Shown here one piece after another: positions 5,777 to 9,900 of a stretch of 9,900 nt of DNA. The DNA is from Bacillota bacterium (GTDB taxonomy: Bacteria > Bacillota > Dehalobacteriia > UBA4068 > UBA4997): positions 1 through 9,900 of the forward strand of contig JAFQHB010000101.1 in NCBI GenBank assembly GCA_017398165.1. Direction: 5' to 3'. Both the position numbers and the translations under genes were made by a program. The notes under the pieces were generated by a model, which did not search any database, was not told the DNA's origin, and saw only the letters and a program-made list of their open reading frames with translations. Positions within the stretch are counted from its first letter, which is position 1. Each line of letters starts with the position of its first letter.

Positions 5777-6937
5777 TTATTTTTGCCCGGCAGGCTCCAC
5801 CGCGCCGATATGCCGCCGCGGCAGACGCGGCAGCAGGCTGCTCAACACCTCATAGCTGATAGTACCTATACGCCCGGCGATCTCATCCGCATCGATCCTA
5901 TCATCACCCTGCACACCCAGCAGTACGGCCTCGTCGCCCACCCTGGCGCCGATGCCCGTCACATCCACCATAAATTGATCCATACACACCCGCCCGATGA
6001 TCGGCGCACGGCGGCCGCCCACCAGCACACAGCCGTTATTGGTCTGCAAGCGGCTCCAGCCATCGGCATAGCCCACCGGCACAGTAGCCACCACAGTCGG
6101 ACGCTCGGTGATGTAGGTACCGCCATAGCTGATCATCCGCCCGGCAGGCAGCTCCTTCACACAGGTCAGCAGTGCCTTCAGCGACATCACGGGTTTCAGA
6201 TCCAGCAGCGTCTGATCCACCTCATCCGAGGGATTATAGCCGTACAGAATGATACCCGCCCGCACCATATCAAAATGTGCATCCGGCATCTCCATCAATG
6301 CGGCACTGTTGGCGATATTACGCAGCGGCAGATCCACCCCGGCGGCGATCAGCTCATCGGTAAACTCGCGATACACCGCCAACTGCTGATAGGAATTGGC
6401 CTTATCCGCCGCATCAGCCGCCGCAAAATGTGAGAAACAACCCTGTATCCTGATGTGCGGCATCGCAGCCACCGCCGTCGCCTCCACGATGGCCTCCGCC
6501 GTGGGCTGCCAGCCAATGCGCCCCATACCGGAATCCACCACCAGCTGCACCGAGGCCGTCTGCCCCAATGCCGCAGCCGTCTGCTCGATCAGCATCGCCA
6601 TATCGGCCGAATATACCGGCAGCGTCACATTGGCCGCCACCGCCACCGGCACCGCCACATCACCGCAATACCCCAGCAGCATTATCGGTGCGTCAATACC
6701 GGCCGAGCGCAGCTCCAGAGCCTCGCCCAGAGTCGCCACCGCCAGCTGTGCCGCACCCTCGGCCAGCAGCAGCCGTGCCACCGGCACAGCACCGTGCCCA
6801 TAGGCGTCAGCCTTCACCACAGCGGTGATGGCAGTATCCTCGCCCACCAGACGGCGGATACCGGCAAAATTATGCCGCAGAGCCTCCATATCGACCTCCA
6901 CCCAGGCAGGACGCGAGTTTTTGGCCATTCGCCACAT
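5777..6937 (-). CDS. alr: Alanine racemase, 386 residues
   Basis: A PLP-dependent enzyme that interconverts L- and D-alanine, supplying D-Ala for peptidoglycan. The PLP lysine is Lys42 in VVKADAYGHG. The second catalytic base is Tyr271 in ISYGGTY, with Tyr290 in VPVGYADG and the Cys-Met-Asp-Gln active-site segment (VCMDQFM) after it. All key residues are present and the length is normal. The start is uncertain: an in-frame GTG at 6976 and ATGs at 6964, 6937 and 6928 are possible. I chose 6937 because GGGAAG lies 8 bases upstream and the resulting N-terminus matches the family's usual length. It lies just downstream of the acpS-nnrD fusion on the same strand (27 bases if started at 6976), so it probably shares a message with that gene; the acpS-nnrD-alr order is a known Bacillota neighbourhood. 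Confidence 0.96.
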   Translation of the reverse strand: MWRMAKNSRPAWVEVDMEALRHNFAGIRRLVGEDTAITAVVKADAYGHGAVPVARLLLAEGAAQLAVATLGEALELRSAGIDAPIMLLGYCGDVAVPVAVAANVTLPVYSADMAMLIEQTAAALGQTASVQLVVDSGMGRIGWQPTAEAIVEATAVAAMPHIRIQGCFSHFAAADAADKANSYQQLAVYREFTDELIAAGVDLPLRNIANSAALMEMPDAHFDMVRAGIILYGYNPSDEVDQTLLDLKPVMSLKALLTCVKELPAGRMISYGGTYITERPTVVATVPVGYADGWSRLQTNNGCVLVGGRRAPIIGRVCMDQFMVDVTGIGARVGDEAVLLGVQGDDRIDADEIAGRIGTISYEVLSSLLPRLPRRHIGAVEPAGQK

Positions 6938-7003
6938 ATCATATACTTCCCACAAATTGCTCATTATATCGCCCACTTTCTTTATTCGTCTCCACTGTCG
7001 GCA

Positions 7004-8332
7004 TTATTTACCGCTATATTCCGCCTCTATTTGTCCCTTGATCGCCAGCAGCCGCTGATACGCCGCCGGCAGGTGATCCACTATGCTCATCGCCGTCATC
7101 GCGTATTGCGTCAACTCAGCCGCCGCCAGATCACCCGCCAGACTATGCAGATGCACACCCAGCAGCGCCGCCGCCAGAGGCTCCAGCCCTTGTGCCAGCC
7201 ACGCCGCGATCAATCCGGCCAGCACATCACCGCTGCCGCCGCCCGCCATACCGGGGTTACCGCTGTTATTGCGCCAAATCGGCTGTCCCGGTGCGGTTAT
7301 CAGTGTGCGGTGCGCCTTCAGCACCACCACCGCGCCGTATTTATCGGCACACCGCCGCACCGCACCCGCCATATCGGCCCGCACCGCAGCGGTATCACAG
7401 CCCAGCAGGCGTGCCATCTCACCAATATGCGGCGTCAGCACAGCATCGACAGGCTGCACATCGTGCCCCGCCAGAGCATTCAGGCCATCGGCATCAATCA
7501 CCTTGGGCAGCGGCAGCCCCGCCAGAGAGCGCGCCATATCTGCCGCAGCGGCATCCCTGCCCAGCCCCATACCAAAAGCCAGCACCCGCCGCCGATAGCG
7601 ATCATCCTGCACAAAATCATTGATCCCGCCCAATACATCATCGAGCGATAATCTGCGGCGGATGATCTCCGGCGAAAGCGGCAGTACATCGCCAAAGCCG
7701 GTCAGCGTCACCAGACCCGCACCGCCGTGCAGTGCCGCTTCGGCCGCCATTTGTGCCGCACCCGGCATATCCCGGCTGCCGCCTGCTATCATCACGTGCC
7801 CATAATCAAACTTGCTGCTCTCATCCTGCCGCAGCGGCAGCAGACCTGCCGCCAACCGGCTGTCCAGCTCGATAAACTCCTCCGCAGCACCGGCGGCATC
7901 TACCCCAAAGCCCGCAGACACCCAAGCCGCCGTATCGTGCGCTGCCGCCGCATCACTCTCCAGCAGCACTATCGCCAGCACCTGCGTGCGATCGTGCGTG
8001 ATGCTCAGGTGTATCCGCCGTACCCCTCGCCGGTGCAGCAATTCGGCCACTGCAGGCTCCGGCACGGCCTGCGGGCTGCCGTCATCCCGTCGGTGCAGCG
8101 CCACCCGCCACATCAGGCCGTCAATATCCGGCAGCAGCCGTGCCGCCGCCTTGTAAAAAGCCTCTTTCAGCGCAAACGCCGCCGCCAAAGACTCCTCCGG
8201 CCGACCGGAGCGGGCGGCATGTGCCAGCTCCTCCGCCGCGAAACGCCGCTGTGCCCCCAGCTTATCCAGCCATCCGGCCAAACGCTCCTTCTCAATCAGG
8301 TCAACACCCAGACCCAGTATCACACCGCTCAC
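7004..8332 (-). CDS. acpS/nnrD: Fusion: holo-ACP synthase (AcpS) + ADP-dependent NAD(P)H-hydrate dehydratase (NnrD), 442 residues
   Basis: Two enzymes in one chain. Residues 1-125 are a complete AcpS domain, which moves phosphopantetheine from CoA onto acyl carrier protein: Asp11 in GLGVDLIE and Glu57 in AAAFALKEAFYKA are the metal ligands, and IHLSITHD (107-114) is the late conserved block. After an Ala-rich linker (about 126-154), residues 155-440 are a complete NnrD (Carb_kinase, PF01256), which repairs hydrated NADH/NADPH with ADP: FDYGHVMIAGGSRDMPGAA (175-193), DADGLNAL (280-287), TPHIGEMARL (300-309) and NSGNPGMAGGGSGDVLAG (356-373) with catalytic Asp369. The NnrE epimerase domain, usually fused to NnrD, is absent. 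The chain begins at GTG (8332, or GTG at 8323); an RBS is not clear. It lies 36 bases after the ygiQ stop. The frame is unbroken across the junction, so a sequencing fusion is unlikely. Confidence 0.92.
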   Translation of the reverse strand: MSGVILGLGVDLIEKERLAGWLDKLGAQRRFAAEELAHAARSGRPEESLAAAFALKEAFYKAAARLLPDIDGLMWRVALHRRDDGSPQAVPEPAVAELLHRRGVRRIHLSITHDRTQVLAIVLLESDAAAAHDTAAWVSAGFGVDAAGAAEEFIELDSRLAAGLLPLRQDESSKFDYGHVMIAGGSRDMPGAAQMAAEAALHGGAGLVTLTGFGDVLPLSPEIIRRRLSLDDVLGGINDFVQDDRYRRRVLAFGMGLGRDAAAADMARSLAGLPLPKVIDADGLNALAGHDVQPVDAVLTPHIGEMARLLGCDTAAVRADMAGAVRRCADKYGAVVVLKAHRTLITAPGQPIWRNNSGNPGMAGGGSGDVLAGLIAAWLAQGLEPLAAALLGVHLHSLAGDLAAAELTQYAMTAMSIVDHLPAAYQRLLAIKGQIEAEYSGK

Positions 8333-8368
8333 CCCCGGCCATTATAATTATCCAATAAAGCGGCAATC

Positions 8369-9900
8369 TCAGCGCCGCTTACCGCGCCCGCCGGTCTTTT
8401 TCATCTCCTGCGCCCTGCCGCCGCTCTTGCCGTTATCACGCCGTTTATCATCCGGCCGCTTTTTATTATCACCAAATTTTTTGTCAGTACTGATCTTTCT
8501 ATCAGCACCGCGCTTTTTATCCGCATTATTGCCGCGCCCGGCGTTCCTGCCGCCACGGCGCACCGGGGGCTGCCCCTCCGGCGGTACCAGATACTCCCAG
8601 CCCCAGCCGATCAGATCCTCACGCCCGATCTTCTGCAGTGCCCGGCGCACCAGCGGATAATTCTCCGGCCGGGCAAAATGCAGCAGCGCCCGCTGCATAT
8701 CCCGCTCCTCGCGGCTGCGCGCCACGTATACCGGCTTCATATCATCCGGGTTCAGCCCGGTATAATACATACAGGTGCTTTTCGAGCCGGGTGACGGCAG
8801 GAAAAGCTGTACCTGCTCCGGCTGGTAGCCGCCGCGCTTCATCACCAGCGCCAGCTCCACCGCATCCCGCAGCGAGCAGCCGGGATGTGCCGCGATAAAA
8901 TACGGCAGCAAATACTGCTTCTTGCCCACTTCCTCGTTGATTTTGGCAAAACGCTCGGCAAAGCGGTTGTAGACCTTGTAGGACGGCTTGCCCATAGCTG
9001 CCAGCACCGTCTCCTGGCTATGCTCCGGCGCCACCTTCAGATGCCCGCTGACGTGCCGCTCCACCAATTGCCGCAGAAAGGAGCTGTTTTTATCCAGCAT
9101 AATGTAATCATAACGCAGGCCGGAGCGGATAAATACCTTCTTGACCCCCGGCAATGCCTCCACCTTTTGCAGCAAATGACTGTATTCGTGCATATTCGGC
9201 TTCAGATTACGGCACGGCTCGGGATACAGGCATTTCTTGCCGCGGCAGGGGCCGTACTTTTTGGCTTTATTGCAGCCCTGCCCGCGGAAATTCGCCGTCG
9301 GCCCGCCCAGATCGTGAATATAGCCCTTGAAACCGGGCTTTTCGGTCAGGCGTTTGGCCTCGGCCAGAATACTTTCGGCACTGCGGTTCTGAATGATCGA
9401 GCCCTGATGATGCCCGATAGTGCAGAAAGCACAGCTGCCGAAGCAGCCCCGGTGCGAAAGCAGCGAGAATTCCACCTCGGCAAAGGCGGGTACACCACCT
9501 GCCGCGTCATAATCAGGATGCCAGCGATTTTCAAAAGACAGCTCGTAGATCTCATCCATCTCAGGCGTAGTCAGCGGCCGCTGCGGCGGATTGACGATCA
9601 AATACTCATCATCGTGCCGCTGCGCCAATATTTTGCCGTCATAAAAATTCTGCTCGTTATCAATATTACGGAAAGCCGAAGCAAATGCCTGCTTGCTGCG
9701 GCGTACCTGATGCAGCGATGGCAGCTCCAGCACCCGGCGCTGCGGCGGACGCTCGGCCCGATACGCCAGCCCCGCGATATGCCGGCAATCCGCAGGCGTA
9801 CCGCCGCCTGCCAGTACCGCTGCCACCTCGGCCAGGGTCAGCTCGGCCATACCGTACACCAGCAGATCCGCCCCGCTCTCCATCAACCAGGAGGGCTTCA
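8369..9900 (-). CDS. ygiQ: YgiQ-family radical SAM protein, 5' partial
   Basis: A member of the YgiQ family of radical SAM proteins (UPF0313); the reaction is not known. The frame is open to the right edge (coding KPSW just before the first in-frame start-like codons), so the N-terminal part, probably 100-200 residues including a cobalamin-binding-like region, is outside the window. The radical SAM cluster motif CFGSCAFC (CX3CX2C) lies at 9422-9445. After it come the family's extra Cys cluster (GCNKAKKYGPCRGKKC, then EPC), the VAPEHSQETVLAAMGKPS segment and STCMYYTGLNP. The chain ends in a basic, probably disordered tail of about 70 residues. It heads the minus-strand group ygiQ, acpS-nnrD, alr; no terminator separates them. 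The domain core appears intact. Confidence 0.93.
   Translation of the reverse strand, partial: KPSWLMESGADLLVYGMAELTLAEVAAVLAGGGTPADCRHIAGLAYRAERPPQRRVLELPSLHQVRRSKQAFASAFRNIDNEQNFYDGKILAQRHDDEYLIVNPPQRPLTTPEMDEIYELSFENRWHPDYDAAGGVPAFAEVEFSLLSHRGCFGSCAFCTIGHHQGSIIQNRSAESILAEAKRLTEKPGFKGYIHDLGGPTANFRGQGCNKAKKYGPCRGKKCLYPEPCRNLKPNMHEYSHLLQKVEALPGVKKVFIRSGLRYDYIMLDKNSSFLRQLVERHVSGHLKVAPEHSQETVLAAMGKPSYKVYNRFAERFAKINEEVGKKQYLLPYFIAAHPGCSLRDAVELALVMKRGGYQPEQVQLFLPSPGSKSTCMYYTGLNPDDMKPVYVARSREERDMQRALLHFARPENYPLVRRALQKIGREDLIGWGWEYLVPPEGQPPVRRGGRNAGRGNNADKKRGADRKISTDKKFGDNKKRPDDKRRDNGKSGGRAQEMKKTGGRGKRR
8435..8524 (-). repeat. Five degenerate 18-bp repeats coding a Lys/Asp hexapeptide in the YgiQ tail
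   Basis: On the minus strand, in frame, the tail reads ADKKRG, ADRKIS, TDKKFG, DNKKRP, DDKRRD: five consecutive hexapeptides with acidic residues first and Lys/Arg in the middle. The DNA is visibly richer in A and T than the rest of the gene. The copies have diverged at the DNA level, so the repeat is old or held by protein composition. Confidence 0.6.

Noticed and set aside
5750..6433. Open frame of 227 codons on the plus strand over the end of alr
   Set aside because: Antisense shadow of alr with a His/Gln/Arg-rich product and no RBS.
6455..7651. Open frame of 398 codons on the plus strand, antisense to alr and acpS/nnrD
   Set aside because: It is a codon-bias shadow of two confirmed minus-strand genes. 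Its product is a His/Arg/Gln-rich string without domains, and it crosses the gap between the two genes.
8331..8343. Tiny ATG frame just before the acpS/nnrD start
   Set aside because: It is only four codons (ATG to TGA overlapping the GTG start), too short to call a leader peptide without other evidence.

Overview
The window is a GC-rich stretch of ordinary bacterial chromosome. It most likely comes from a low-branching Bacillota, Clostridia-like: it has a SpoVB-type flippase, a CmpB-family membrane protein, an FMN-riboswitch-controlled RibU, a short signal peptidase I, a COG1101-type ABC ATPase and consensus sigma-A-like promoters. The exact genus cannot be settled by reading. I see no tRNA, rRNA, CRISPR array, insertion sequence, phage gene or recognisable defence system.

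Left part, + strand (1-3371). The window opens inside an ABC transporter ATPase that starts upstream; it ends at a strong hairpin terminator. A small 71-residue protein of unknown function follows, then a CmpB-family membrane protein with its own promoter and a structured leader that could fold as a pseudoknot. A second strong terminator closes that unit. A GTG-initiated SpoVB/MurJ-like lipid-linked sugar flippase then starts behind a perfect TATAAT box.

Middle part, - strand (3493-5776). SpoVB converges on a folE-lepB pair (GTP cyclohydrolase I, then signal peptidase I) transcribed from a near-consensus promoter at 4724-4752. Upstream of that pair lies ribU (riboflavin ECF S component) with a full regulatory chain: promoter, FMN riboswitch, intrinsic terminator, strong RBS, gene. 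The 345 bases between alr and ribU are therefore entirely regulatory DNA.

Right part, - strand (5777-9900). A close-packed series, in transcription order: a YgiQ-family radical SAM protein (N-terminus off the window), a fusion of holo-ACP synthase to NAD(P)HX dehydratase, and alanine racemase. Gaps are under 70 bases, so they are probably one operon. The AcpS-NnrD fusion, which lacks the usual NnrE epimerase domain, is the most unusual gene here. Together the genes cover housekeeping tasks: envelope building (flippase, D-alanine), protein secretion, cofactor supply and repair (folate/pteridine, flavin uptake, ACP activation, NAD(P)H repair) and solute transport. I did not find a convincing new biological system; the items worth checking are the domain fusion, the possible pseudoknot leader, the switching helices behind the riboswitch, a dyad over the ribU -35 box, and a repetitive basic tail on YgiQ.
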